DNA from: Limnobaculum zhutongyuii
GTDB lineage: Bacteria > Pseudomonadota > Gammaproteobacteria > Enterobacterales > Enterobacteriaceae
NCBI RefSeq assembly: GCF_004295645.1
Contig: NZ_CP034752.1
Span: 1,054,001-1,118,000, forward strand
Direction of reading: 5' to 3'
DNA: 64,000 nt
The notes under the pieces are model-generated. The model was given only the letters and a program-made list of their open reading frames with translations. It was not told where the DNA came from and ran no database searches. The stretch's first letter is position 1; each line of letters begins with the position of its first letter. Below are positions 53,941-62,309 of the stretch, one piece after another. The translations under genes and the position numbers were made by a program.

Positions 53941-54636
53941 ATGTATCAGCAACTAAAGAAACAGGTTTTAGAGGCTAATCTGGCTTTACCCCGTCATCAT
54001 TTAGTGACCTTTACCTGGGGAAATGTCAGCGGAGTCGATCGTGAACGCGGCGTGATGGTGATTAAGCCGTCAGGTGTTGAGTATGAACATATGACCGCTG
54101 ACGATATGGTGGTAGTGAGTCTGGAAACCGGAAAAGCTGTAGAAGGCAGCAAAAAGCCTTCATCAGATACCGAAACTCATCTGGCGTTGTATCGGGCATT
54201 CCCTGAGATTGGTGGAATTGTGCATACTCACTCTCGCCATGCCACTATTTGGGCGCAGGCCGGACGCGATTTACCTGCATGGGGAACCACCCACGCAGAC
54301 TATTTCTATGGCCCAATTCCTTGTACCAGAAGAATGACACCGGCAGAAATAGCCGGAGAGTATGAACTGGAAACCGGTAATGTGATTATCGAAACGTTTA
54401 AAGTTTTGGGGATCAACGCTAAAGATATTCCGGCGGTGTTGGTTAATTCTCACGGTCCTTTTGCCTGGGGAACAGATCCGGACAATGCTGTGCATAACGC
54501 CGTGGTGCTGGAAGAGATTGCTTATATGAATCTGTTTACCTGCCAGCTAACGCCAGATTTAGGTGAAATGCAGCAGGAGTTGTTGGATAAACACTATCTG
54601 CGTAAGCATGGTAAGAATGCTTATTACGGGCAGTAA
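53941..54636 (+). CDS. araD: L-ribulose-5-phosphate 4-epimerase
   Basis: 231 aa as in E. coli. Zinc-dependent epimerisation of L-ribulose 5-phosphate to D-xylulose 5-phosphate, which enters the pentose phosphate pathway. Zn ligands in GGIVHTHSRHATIWAQ and the later HGPFAWG region; FTWGNVSGVDRERG and KPSGVEYEHM bind the phosphate. Last gene of araBAD; a terminator follows. Confidence 0.97.
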   Translation: MYQQLKKQVLEANLALPRHHLVTFTWGNVSGVDRERGVMVIKPSGVEYEHMTADDMVVVSLETGKAVEGSKKPSSDTETHLALYRAFPEIGGIVHTHSRHATIWAQAGRDLPAWGTTHADYFYGPIPCTRRMTPAEIAGEYELETGNVIIETFKVLGINAKDIPAVLVNSHGPFAWGTDPDNAVHNAVVLEEIAYMNLFTCQLTPDLGEMQQELLDKHYLRKHGKNAYYGQ

Positions 54637-54651
54637 AGAGAACCCTATCTT

Positions 54652-54680
54652 GAAGCACCCACTTATTGTTAGGGTGCTTC
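54652..54680 (+). terminator. Terminator of araBAD
   Basis: Stem GAAGCACCC / GGGTGCTTC with an 11-base loop, then TCATTGGTTT, 15 bp after the araD stop. Confidence 0.75.
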
Positions 54681-54904
54681 TCATTGGTTTATCGTTCATC
54701 TTATCAAGAAATTTATTATTTATAGTCTTCTGATGTTATTAGGTTACTCATTACCAATCCTGAAATAATCTTGAGATAGAACATGATAATTAAATGGACT
54801 GTACTGTGATAATTCCGAAACATACCGGAATATACAGGAACATAAAGGAAAGAGTTTTGTAAGAGGATTGCAAGGGCTGCAATAAAAATCAGGCTCAATT
54901 TTTT
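54681..54904. other. Junction between ara operon and prophage remnant
   Basis: About 220 bp, AT-rich, with no supported gene. It should contain the boundary of the Mu-like element. A 66-codon TTG-started ORF (54716-54916, -) is possible but has no ribosome site. A 10-bp tandem at 54815 is described separately. The exact end of the element cannot be placed without a reference. Confidence 0.4.
54815..54854. repeat. 10-bp helically phased tandem repeat
   Basis: Three units CCGAAACATA, CCGGAATATA and CAGGAACATA, and a weaker fourth AAGGAAAGAG, follow each other with exact 10-bp spacing, so the same face of the helix carries GGAA each turn. TTCCG and CGGAA at its left end also form a small inverted repeat. 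May be binding sites for a protein such as the transposase at the element end; not shown. Confidence 0.5.
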
Positions 54905-54936
54905 AAAGAGACCCAAACAATTCTGAGTCTCTTTTT
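54905..54936 (+). terminator. Intrinsic terminator next to mor
   Basis: Stem AAAGAGAC / GTCTCTTT with a 14-base loop and TTGTTTT on the plus strand. T-run orientation favours ending rightward transcripts that enter the prophage; it may also end the mor transcript weakly. Confidence 0.65.
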
Positions 54937-54945
54937 GTTTTACCG

Positions 54946-55338
54946 TTACTCTTTTGGTAATTCATTAGAATCACCAGAAAACAGGTCACCTTGCATATCT
55001 CTGAGCGTCTCTTTACGAATCAATTTTACCACCTTATATACGTGCTGAACACTCACGCCGAATTTAGTAGCAACTTCATCGTGGTTACGGCCATTAAAAG
55101 CCTCGAAGATTTGTAGGTGAGTTTGGGCACTCTTAAGCTGAGTACCTGACGGAAAGTAAATCAACTGCCCACACCATACCTGAGACATCCGTAGCGCCAC
55201 TTCTTGGCCAAGGTGCTCAGCCGTTATACCTGAAACACCGAGCACATCTTTCACGCTGTCTGTTACATGATCAGCTAGGTTCACCAGTAACTCTGGCCCC
55301 TTACTTTTAAACAGTCGATCTTGGGCTGCCTTACTCAT
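54946..55338 (-). CDS. mor: Mor-type activator of phage middle/late transcription
   Basis: 130 aa from ATG 55336-55338 with GGAGG upstream, overlapping the gemA stop by ATGA. Mor family: N-terminal helical dimer part (LLVNLADHVTDSVKDVL) and a C-terminal HTH (GRNHDEVATKFGVSVQHVYKVVKLIRKE). In Mu, Mor switches on the middle promoter; here its target genes appear to be deleted. Confidence 0.9.
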   Translation of the reverse strand: MSKAAQDRLFKSKGPELLVNLADHVTDSVKDVLGVSGITAEHLGQEVALRMSQVWCGQLIYFPSGTQLKSAQTHLQIFEAFNGRNHDEVATKFGVSVQHVYKVVKLIRKETLRDMQGDLFSGDSNELPKE

Positions 55339-55748
55339 TTTGTAGCCTCCGTTCTCGATGACCATTGCTTAAGGTGCTCAATCACAATGCTGGCTTTACG
55401 TTTATCCAGCCATTGTAGCGTATCTACTTTAACCATACGTTTAATGAAGTGGTTTAGGGCTGATTCGGTGCCGTTTTTGACAACACCACGTTTAGCCAGC
55501 CCATGCCAAAGCGAACGGATTAACTCAAGCTGTGGGCGTAGTGAATTAGCTTGATTTGGTACCTTGGCGCGAACCTTAAAACCTAGCCCCTTTAAGTGGT
55601 CTAAAACGATACTAAGCTGCTTCGGAGACATTTCCCGTAATGAGGCTTTTGCTGTCAGCTTAGCCAGGATAGAACGGTAAACATCCTCATCTAAACAAAG
55701 TTGCGCTTTAGCAATCTGAATAAGCTGAATCAGTTTTCCTCTTTCCAT
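55335..55748 (-). CDS. gemA: GemA-like Mu early protein
   Basis: 137 aa from ATG 55746-55748 with AAAGGTGA upstream; a GTG three codons earlier is less likely. GemA family: IQIAKAQLCLDEDVYRSILAKL, SLREMSPKQLSIVLDHLKGLGF and RSLWHGLAKRGVVKN. In Mu, Gem modulates host gene expression and DNA supercoiling. Followed by mor as in Mu. Confidence 0.9.
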   Translation of the reverse strand: MERGKLIQLIQIAKAQLCLDEDVYRSILAKLTAKASLREMSPKQLSIVLDHLKGLGFKVRAKVPNQANSLRPQLELIRSLWHGLAKRGVVKNGTESALNHFIKRMVKVDTLQWLDKRKASIVIEHLKQWSSRTEATK

Positions 55749-55764
55749 GTCATTCACCTTTCAC

Positions 55765-56076
55765 CTAGCGATTCCATTTGAACCAATTGTCATATTCGCT
55801 CACTGGAACGCGAATGACCTCGATAGAAAATTGCAACTCAGCCAGAGCATTTTTATCCTTAGAATAGGACTTAGAAGCCGCTTGAATTAAACAATCCAGA
55901 GCATCACTATAATTATCAGAATGAAAGTTACCAATAGTGATATGGCCATTCAGTACTTGCCAAACAACGCGAGTTTCCTCGCCTTTTTTATCTGCTATGG
56001 CCTGCAATATAACGTTTTTGAAGTCATTCAACTGATCCAGACTTAGATAGGGAATAGTGTCCTTAAAAGATGACAT
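55765..56076 (-). CDS. Phage early protein, unknown function
   Basis: 103 aa from ATG 56074-56076 (GGGGGTGTG upstream). Starts MSSFKDTIPYLSLDQLND; contains VVWQVLNGHITIGNFHSDNYSDALDCLIQ. No family recognised. Lies between DUF3164 and gemA genes with 1-base and 16-base spacings, clearly in the early operon. Confidence 0.75.
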   Translation of the reverse strand: MSSFKDTIPYLSLDQLNDFKNVILQAIADKKGEETRVVWQVLNGHITIGNFHSDNYSDALDCLIQAASKSYSKDKNALAELQFSIEVIRVPVSEYDNWFKWNR

Positions 56077-56077
56077 A

Positions 56078-56689
56078 TCACACCCCCGCAATATCTAAAG
56101 GAATATGAACCATCCGGCCATCATCAGCCTGTTCCCTGAAGTTCAGATAGGTTTTAGAGACAGCCACCTGTAATGAATCGGCAATAGCTTCCATAGCCTG
56201 AAGCCAGCGCGGATCGTTAATCTTTATCCGACGCAGGGAGAGAATACGGGCAGTATTAAGCTGGCCTTCTTTATCGACCTCAAATGCATCGGTAATCAAT
56301 GCCTGTAGGTTTTCATTTGCCCCCTTGGCCCACTCAGACAGGCATTCATCAATAATGTCTTTAGCTATCTGTAGCTCTGGCCCGAACGTCAGTGAATCCT
56401 GAACCGATATCCGAATCTGCTCAGCGCCATCAAATGTGCTAAACGTGATGTTGCCTTTCTGGCCACCAAGGGTGCGCTGATATTTTTCAGCCACTAAATC
56501 TAACCAGGCATAGCACTCATCAAATGTCTTTGTTTTAAAGGCTTTTAAGTTTTCATTGATTTCACGAGCTTTAATAATCTGAGCTCTTACGAACGTATCC
56601 ATCTCAAGGTCATAAGCTGAAACTTGAGTTACAGGGACTAAACGACCTTTACGGTCTTTCATATATCCATCAGGAATTTGTTTCATCAT
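56078..56689 (-). CDS. DUF3164 family phage protein
   Basis: 203 aa. PDGYMKDRKGRLVPVTQVSA at the start and the later DPRWLQAMEAIADSLQVAVSKTYLNF are typical of DUF3164, found in the early region of Mu-like phages. Function unknown; the basic, Trp-containing profile suggests nucleic-acid contact. Its ATG lies inside the end of the preceding gene (20-base overlap). Confidence 0.88.
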   Translation of the reverse strand: MMKQIPDGYMKDRKGRLVPVTQVSAYDLEMDTFVRAQIIKAREINENLKAFKTKTFDECYAWLDLVAEKYQRTLGGQKGNITFSTFDGAEQIRISVQDSLTFGPELQIAKDIIDECLSEWAKGANENLQALITDAFEVDKEGQLNTARILSLRRIKINDPRWLQAMEAIADSLQVAVSKTYLNFREQADDGRMVHIPLDIAGV

Positions 56690-56933
56690 TCATCTCCTCA
56701 AGTTCAGGTTTAATTCTGTTAATAAATGCCTGTAATGCGTCGAGTCCTTCGTGCTGGTCAATAGCTTCAGGAATACCAGGTACTAATAATGTTTGGCCGT
56801 CATAGGCGTGACGGGCATGAACGCCAATTAAGTCTCGGACATTGCGCGCTTTCCCAGAGATAATTGGGAGTGCCCCATTTGGTAATCGCTGCCCGAACTC
56901 GATGACGCCACTAGCAAAACAATAGGCGATCAT
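56670..56933 (-). CDS. Small phage early protein, unknown function
   Basis: 87 aa from ATG 56931-56933, overlapping the stop of the upstream gene as ATGA; the longer frame has no basis. Starts MIAYCFASGVIEFGQRLPNG; ends with an acidic helix (RIKPELEEMNDETNS). Similar small proteins stand in this place in other Mu-like phages. No function known. Confidence 0.75.
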   Translation of the reverse strand: MIAYCFASGVIEFGQRLPNGALPIISGKARNVRDLIGVHARHAYDGQTLLVPGIPEAIDQHEGLDALQAFINRIKPELEEMNDETNS

Positions 56934-57235
56934 GCCGCACCTCTGAGAAGACCGATAACAGCGATGACAATAATTCCAATGGCTGAGCCCCATATGACTA
57001 ACCGGTCAACCAAAGGAATTTTCCGATAATGCATAACATCAGCACCAGTAAGGCGATGAAGACTATTATCAGCAGGTACCCGAGAAAAAGGATTACGGTA
57101 CAAGGGAATATCATCCTTATTCTTCGGCTGCTCCCAGATGTCACCATGCATAAGCCCTAGACCAGCTAGCTCATTTTCAGATGTCCAGGCAACTGGGATA
57201 TTACTGTTGGCTTCAGAACGCTGAAGACTATCCAT
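56930..57235 (-). CDS. Phage early protein with C-terminal membrane anchor
   Basis: 101 aa. Soluble, Pro- and Asn-rich N-terminal part (MHGDIWEQPKNKDDIPLYRN) and a single hydrophobic helix LVIWGSAIGIIVIAVIGLL at residues 79-97. Follows the transposition ATPase by 1 base. Likely an inner-membrane protein with the N-terminus inside; role unknown. Confidence 0.7.
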   Translation of the reverse strand: MDSLQRSEANSNIPVAWTSENELAGLGLMHGDIWEQPKNKDDIPLYRNPFSRVPADNSLHRLTGADVMHYRKIPLVDRLVIWGSAIGIIVIAVIGLLRGAA

Positions 57236-57236
57236 A

Positions 57237-58478
57237 TTAGATATCCTCCCGCGTTTTCACTGACTCGATGATTAGCTCACCGGTGACTTTTGGCGCACCA
57301 ATGCGACAGGCCAGATTCAGCGCACCGGTAACCAGATTATTCACCGCCAGCGGGTAACAAAGAGAACGTACTTTTACGCCTCTGGAAGAGCCCCGACCAT
57401 CAGTAACGCTGATACGTAACCGATTGAGGATTTCATCAAAAGCGCTGGGCTCAAACAGAGTGGTATAGTCAATATTGATACAGGTAAATTTATGCTTAAT
57501 GTATTCCTCAACCTTTAAATCCAGCGGCTTGAGGTTAACAATCTCGGTACGCTGAACAACCTCACGCACCTCTGGATTGAACTCGGAAAGCTTGTACTGA
57601 AGCTCTGTCTGGCCGATTAAGATAATGGCCAGTAACTTTTTAAAGCCTTCCTGAAGCTCATAAAAGCGCTTCAGGTGCTTCAAGGTTGGGATAGGTAGAC
57701 CGTGCGCCTCTTCGATGATCAATACATGCTTACGCCCAGTTAAGGCGCTGGCTTTCAGTAAATCGTGCATCTGACGCGCACGTGCCTCGGCAGAACGGCG
57801 AGGTTTAGCCTGTGGGTCAATGGCATTAACAATGGCACCGCTAATATCAACACTCTTCAGCGCCTTACCTTTAACTTCATTATCTTCCATACCCAGAACA
57901 TAAGGTTCGATAACCGTGATCGGTTCATGGTTGACGTTAATCCATTCGATAAGGTCTTGGCGTAACGTTGACTTACCGGCACCTGACTCACCGATAACCG
58001 CCAACATACCGCCATATTTAGCGGTTTGACGCATGGCCTCCCGCACATAGCGGATATCGTCAGACAGAAAAACGTCACTGTCTGACTGCATTTCATCGGT
58101 GAACGGATCGCGCAGAATACGGAAGTGGGCGCGGGTTGCGCGACTTAGCGTATGTTTACGTAGTAACATATGGGTGGACTCCTTTTTTCCTAGTGGGGTG
58201 TCTACTGGTGCAGGGTTGTCCGCCAAGATTCCCTCTGCACCAGTTTCTTCTTCAAATACATCAACTAAAAACTCTTCTTTTAGCCCTTTGTTAACTAAGG
58301 CATCTTCTACCTGTTTCTTTATTGTTTCCTTGTCAATGCTACGGGGCCAAAGGTTGTGGTTAATGATCAGGTTAACGGCGGCCTGGCTTAAGGTACCGTT
58401 TTTGTACTTAATCTGACGGGCAAGCTCTGTTTGCTTCATACTTAGCTTGCTCATCATTCGCTTTAGATTTAACGCCAT
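57237..58478 (-). CDS. Mu B-type transposition ATPase (AAA+)
   Basis: 413 aa from ATG 58476-58478 (AAGGACGG upstream); a frame to 58628 overlaps the transposase and is rejected. N-terminal Cro-like HTH (MMSKLSMKQTELARQIKYKN), then the AAA+ ATPase with Walker A VIGESGAGKST and Walker B HVLIIEEAHG, and a sensor-like ILIGQTELQYKL. B proteins bind target DNA and deliver it to transposase A, and give target immunity. 10 bp after tnpA. Confidence 0.92.
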   Translation of the reverse strand: MALNLKRMMSKLSMKQTELARQIKYKNGTLSQAAVNLIINHNLWPRSIDKETIKKQVEDALVNKGLKEEFLVDVFEEETGAEGILADNPAPVDTPLGKKESTHMLLRKHTLSRATRAHFRILRDPFTDEMQSDSDVFLSDDIRYVREAMRQTAKYGGMLAVIGESGAGKSTLRQDLIEWINVNHEPITVIEPYVLGMEDNEVKGKALKSVDISGAIVNAIDPQAKPRRSAEARARQMHDLLKASALTGRKHVLIIEEAHGLPIPTLKHLKRFYELQEGFKKLLAIILIGQTELQYKLSEFNPEVREVVQRTEIVNLKPLDLKVEEYIKHKFTCINIDYTTLFEPSAFDEILNRLRISVTDGRGSSRGVKVRSLCYPLAVNNLVTGALNLACRIGAPKVTGELIIESVKTREDI

Positions 58479-58488
58479 AAATCCGTCC

Positions 58489-60270
58489 TTAAATCGCTCG
58501 TAAACCGGTGGTGCCAGTATCCTGAACAGCGGCAACTGGCTGGGTAAATAGCTGGATAACTGACTGAATACTGTCTTCAGGAAGACCATCTTTATACCGA
58601 CTGGCCAACCATTTGTTCTCGTCAACACTCAGGCTACGGCCAATAGCACCGGAAATTCTTAGCATGGCGGCGGTAGCTGATAGCATTGATACCGGCGTTT
58701 TTAGGTGCTCCGGTGTATCAATCTCCGTACCTTGCTTAGGTAAGTAAGTTGGATGCTCAATATCATTGAAGTAACCGTGGGCATTTAAGCCGCTAAACGG
58801 TACAGCCTGTTTAGCGCGTGACTTTTTAACTTCTTCTGGGGTTTGGCCTGGATAAGCCAGTTCATCCATTTCTTTGGATGCTTGCTCAATGATGGTCTCC
58901 GGCTGAGATTTGTATTCTTCACCAATGACAGCGGCATCCAGTAGCTGGCCAAAACGGTCATAGTTGCGCTCAGGTTCGACACGATAGATCAGCATTTCAC
59001 CGTCATATCTCGGAGCCTGGATCTGAATGGCACAATCACCATAAACAAGCGCCCGAACGTAAACCTTATCCTTAACGGTTACGCCATCCAGCCCCTTTAA
59101 TGAGTAAGCTAAAGACTGGTCGGATTGAGGATGTTTAAAACCAATGGTCATATCATTACGAACGGTACGCTCCTGCTCTTTACTGGTCATTAATGCCTGA
59201 CAAACCTCAATAGAAGGCAATAAGCGCAGTTCATCGGCCCGAATCAGTTGCCATAGGTCATGGCGAGATATCGGTTCAGCCAATCCACGTCTATTTAGAC
59301 GGGTATCTTGCCCCGGAATACGATTAGCGTTATAAGCCTCCGCCCAGGCTGTAGCCGCCTTATTCAGTTGGGCTATATCTTCCACGGGCTCAAAGCGCAG
59401 ACGGCTTTCAAACTGAGTTTCAATGATGTTATTAGCGTTCTCAACGCCGCCTTTGGCTCGCGCGTTACCAGCTTCATGCTCCAAATAGGTCACTTCTAGG
59501 TGATCGAGTAAATTTTTAATGGCGCTAGAAGTGTTCGCTGAACCCTTATCCCAATAGATAATCTTCGGTACACCATGAAATAGCCGACTATCCTGCTTAC
59601 TCCAGGCAAACATCAGGAACTGGAACAGAACATGCTGATTTTCACCGGCTGATTCCACGTACCAAGGGACAAAATGGCCAGAAGCACGGTCATATAAGGT
59701 ATAACGCCACACCTTGTATTTAATTTTGGCGTAGTTCTCCAGCTTGTTCTTATAAAACTCACGCTCCCGCATGATGTACTGCTTATTTTTCATGTAATAA
59801 ATCAGGCAAAGAGACGGATCGACTTCATGAACATGATTAGGATGTAAAGCCCGTAATGCCTGAACAGGATTAACCTGCATTTGGGCTTTCACGTTAAGCT
59901 TACGTGAGCGTAATAGCCGGTTAAGCTGAGAGTTTGACACGCCGAACTCATGGCCATTTTGTTCCAGCATTCCCCGAGCAGTGGTAGTGAATAAGGTTTG
60001 CTTACCGTTATCACGAACAGACTCACGACTGGCAGCACCTAAGACAATTAAGGCATCACGAGATACGCTGGTTTTACCTTTATCAGAACGGGTTTTACGT
60101 TCACACTTCCAGCCACACTGTTGTTTTAATCGACGATAAATAGTCTGTGGGGGCCAGCCTAAAAACTCCTGAGCCTCTTCAATAATGCTTCCTCGCTGCC
60201 CATGAACTGCTAAATCCAGTTTTTTGGCCAGTTCAATTAGGTAGCTGTGAATTTCGGGACTAGTAGACAT
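58489..60270 (-). CDS. Mu A-type DDE transposase
   Basis: 593 aa. N-terminal HTH domains (residues 1-120, with GWPPQTIYRRLKQQCGWKCE), then an RNase-H-like rve core with the acidic triad seen in HEVDPSLCLIYYM, IIYWDKGSANTSSAIK and the Glu of NARAKGGVENANNIIETQFE, followed by a Mu-type C-terminal beta-barrel. Catalyses replicative transposition of the phage at its ends with the B ATPase. All three catalytic residues are present, so it may be active. Confidence 0.93.
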   Translation of the reverse strand: MSTSPEIHSYLIELAKKLDLAVHGQRGSIIEEAQEFLGWPPQTIYRRLKQQCGWKCERKTRSDKGKTSVSRDALIVLGAASRESVRDNGKQTLFTTTARGMLEQNGHEFGVSNSQLNRLLRSRKLNVKAQMQVNPVQALRALHPNHVHEVDPSLCLIYYMKNKQYIMREREFYKNKLENYAKIKYKVWRYTLYDRASGHFVPWYVESAGENQHVLFQFLMFAWSKQDSRLFHGVPKIIYWDKGSANTSSAIKNLLDHLEVTYLEHEAGNARAKGGVENANNIIETQFESRLRFEPVEDIAQLNKAATAWAEAYNANRIPGQDTRLNRRGLAEPISRHDLWQLIRADELRLLPSIEVCQALMTSKEQERTVRNDMTIGFKHPQSDQSLAYSLKGLDGVTVKDKVYVRALVYGDCAIQIQAPRYDGEMLIYRVEPERNYDRFGQLLDAAVIGEEYKSQPETIIEQASKEMDELAYPGQTPEEVKKSRAKQAVPFSGLNAHGYFNDIEHPTYLPKQGTEIDTPEHLKTPVSMLSATAAMLRISGAIGRSLSVDENKWLASRYKDGLPEDSIQSVIQLFTQPVAAVQDTGTTGLRAI

Positions 60271-60284
60271 AGCAACACTCCAAG

Positions 60285-61310
60285 TTACATATCAGACGTG
60301 CGAATATCACTCATAACCTGGTCAAATCGACCGCCAGCGGTTTCTATTTCGTCACCAAATTTGTCCCACAGGTCTTTGTACATGCGCTTAGTCTGTGAGA
60401 GTGTGATGACTAACGCCCCGTTGAGTATTAATAAGGTGTTATGTAGCGCTTCAGGCAACTGGAACGGTGCTTCAGGGTCATAATTAGGGTCATTTTCCAT
60501 TGCTTCAAACTGCAATTTTTCCATCATCTCAATGTGCTGACGATACTCATTAAATAAGGTATCTACTTCAGCCTGGGTCTGGGTTATCTGAACTTTTAAG
60601 GGCTCAAGGCGCTCATCTAAAGGGATCGTTTTTAGCTCGTACTTGTTAAGCTTCAGGCCCATTTCTTCTTTTTCTTTGCTGATGTCGGTATTACGCTTTT
60701 GAAGGGCGTTATAGTCGGCCTGGGTATCATCAACTTTCTTCTTAAGCTCTTCTTTTTCTTTGGTATGCTTGGTAAAAATCTCCTCAGCGAATTCAACCAA
60801 TGACTCTTTATCTCCAATCTTTGCTAGTTCGATGAGCGCTATTTTTTCATTTTCAGGTAAGCGCCGATATTGACGTAACTCGCGATAACCAATACCCATG
60901 CGAGACATCGATTCAAGCGCCTCTTCCCCAAAAGAGTTCAAGTTAGCGATTGACTCATTCGCATGTTCTGGAGTCCAGCCGAGAAGATTACAAAATTCTT
61001 CCCACGTACCTGAAAACTCAAGACCGTCTTGGTTTTTCTTTCCAGCAATAGCCCGGTATAGCTTGTTTTCCTTGACGAAAGCTAATTTAGAAGTCAAGAC
61101 AGTCTTGGAAAATTGAGCAAATGCATTAGCCATTTGAGCCTGACCTAAAAGCTGATTAACCAGATCGCGCTCATAGTTATATTCAGCCTGAACAGTCGCC
61201 ATCAGATTTTGATTAGTCACAATCTCATCTTCCACCGCCGATGACTGGTAATCAGGCTCTTCACTTTGCTGTTTCAATACATCGTTAGCGTTATAAATTT
61301 TCACTTTCAT
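60285..61310 (-). CDS. Coiled-coil phage early protein, unknown function
   Basis: 341 aa. Residues 75-180 contain TWEEFCNLLGWTPEHANESI and GIGYRELRQYRRLPENEKIAL, reminiscent of HTH-containing DUF3102/ParB-like helical domains. Residues 183-275 are a strong coiled coil (KEKEELKKKVDDTQADYNAL). It stands between small DNA-binding proteins and the transposase in the early operon. Function unknown. Confidence 0.75.
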   Translation of the reverse strand: MKVKIYNANDVLKQQSEEPDYQSSAVEDEIVTNQNLMATVQAEYNYERDLVNQLLGQAQMANAFAQFSKTVLTSKLAFVKENKLYRAIAGKKNQDGLEFSGTWEEFCNLLGWTPEHANESIANLNSFGEEALESMSRMGIGYRELRQYRRLPENEKIALIELAKIGDKESLVEFAEEIFTKHTKEKEELKKKVDDTQADYNALQKRNTDISKEKEEMGLKLNKYELKTIPLDERLEPLKVQITQTQAEVDTLFNEYRQHIEMMEKLQFEAMENDPNYDPEAPFQLPEALHNTLLILNGALVITLSQTKRMYKDLWDKFGDEIETAGGRFDQVMSDIRTSDM

Positions 61311-61319
61311 AAATAGCCC

Positions 61320-61622
61320 TTATTGACTGATTCCAGACATAATCCGCTGGTTTGTTTCTTGGATTCGGTTCTGCAAATTGGCAACATGCTCTGCATGAGC
61401 CTGTGCGATTCGTAGCATTTCAGTACTGTGGGCAAATAGGCCGTTATCAAGTTTGATAACTAGGCCTTCCTCAATCAGTACGCTCAGGGCCCGGCTCACA
61501 TTAGATGGAGAATCATCAATAGCTTCAGCTATTGCACTGTTTGAAATGCCAGTCAGGGTATAACCCTTAACGGCTTTTAATACTCTCAGAACACGAGAAC
61601 CTGATGTTGAAGTTGTCTTCAT
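61320..61622 (-). CDS. Winged-helix DNA-binding protein
   Basis: 100 aa with an IclR-like HTH: LKAVKGYTLTGISNSAIAEA then DDSPSNVSRALSVLIEEGLV. Its ATG overlaps the stop of the preceding gene by ATGA. Probably a phage regulator of the early operon. Exact role unknown. Confidence 0.8.
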   Translation of the reverse strand: MKTTSTSGSRVLRVLKAVKGYTLTGISNSAIAEAIDDSPSNVSRALSVLIEEGLVIKLDNGLFAHSTEMLRIAQAHAEHVANLQNRIQETNQRIMSGISQ

Positions 61623-61996
61623 ACTCTGGCCTCCACTCCAAGTTGATTGGTAATAAACCCCACTAAATGAACTTTCTGGGTCAGTGATAATTGACTAAAG
61701 ATATTGAGTAGCTCTAATTCATCCGCAGACAATTTATTAATATCAATATTTTTTGATGAAATTTCAGATGAAATAGGTGGTTCACCATTCAATACATACG
61801 TGAAATCAATATGTAAATCGGGGCGCTTGGCTGCTAATGCCAACAGATGGTTAACTGGAAATGAACCTCTTTCTTTTCTTCCGGAAAAAGCAGTGACACC
61901 TAAACCAAGTAGTACAGCAATATCTTTATCATGTTGAATACCTAGCTGTTCTTTCAATCTTAACAACCGGCATGAAAAACTCTGTTGGTGTGTCAT
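61619..61996 (-). CDS. CI-like HTH phage regulator
   Basis: 125 aa. N-terminal HTH resembling the phage CI-repressor family (RLKEQLGIQHDKDIAVLLGL followed by VTAFSGRKERGSFPVNHLLALA), then a linker and a short helical tail. Likely a transcription regulator. It lacks a peptidase domain. Confidence 0.75.
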   Translation of the reverse strand: MTHQQSFSCRLLRLKEQLGIQHDKDIAVLLGLGVTAFSGRKERGSFPVNHLLALAAKRPDLHIDFTYVLNGEPPISSEISSKNIDINKLSADELELLNIFSQLSLTQKVHLVGFITNQLGVEARV

Positions 61997-62007
61997 ATAA
62001 AAGCCCT

Positions 62008-62208
62008 CTAAGCTGCCTGAACTTTAGCTTTCAAACCCAAAGCAACCGCAATTTCATGTGCCGTACCAAACCGGGCTTTCATCCGACCATTTAAAACCGC
62101 GTAAACATAACTAGTTTTAAAACCATGCTCCTGCGCCCAACCGTGGATAGTGGTTCCGTTAGCATGGAACTGAGCTTTCACCTGTTCTGGCGTCATTATC
62201 TTTTGCAT
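62008..62208 (-). CDS. Ner-like small DNA-binding protein
   Basis: 66 aa, first gene of the early operon and divergent from the repressor, the place of ner in Mu. HTH in NGTTIHGWAQEHGFKTSYVYAVLNGR. ATG 62206-62208 has AAGGAGAAG upstream. Ner proteins shut down both the repressor and early promoters after induction. Confidence 0.82.
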   Translation of the reverse strand: MQKIMTPEQVKAQFHANGTTIHGWAQEHGFKTSYVYAVLNGRMKARFGTAHEIAVALGLKAKVQAA

Positions 62209-62261
62209 AGTGCTTCTCCTTTATTTATGGAATACTTAATCATCACTTTAGTATCATTATT

Positions 62262-62309
62262 GTACTCAAATGAGAACATGTCAAGAGAATAGTATTCATA
62301 TGAAGACAT
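62262..62309. promoter_or_regulatory. Direct repeats in the repressor-ner divergent control region
   Basis: Two 18-bp sequences, GTACTCAAATGAGAACAT (62262-62279) and GTATTCATATGAAGACAT (62292-62309), share 14 positions and are 30 bp apart (three helical turns). Both contain a TCAxATGA dyad core. The second covers the chosen repressor ATG. Probable operators of the repressor or of Ner. Confidence 0.6.

Noticed and set aside
54716..54916. 66-codon ORF that looks like a small membrane protein
   Set aside because: TTG start inside a terminator stem, no ribosome site; the hydrophobic character is expected from AT-rich DNA.
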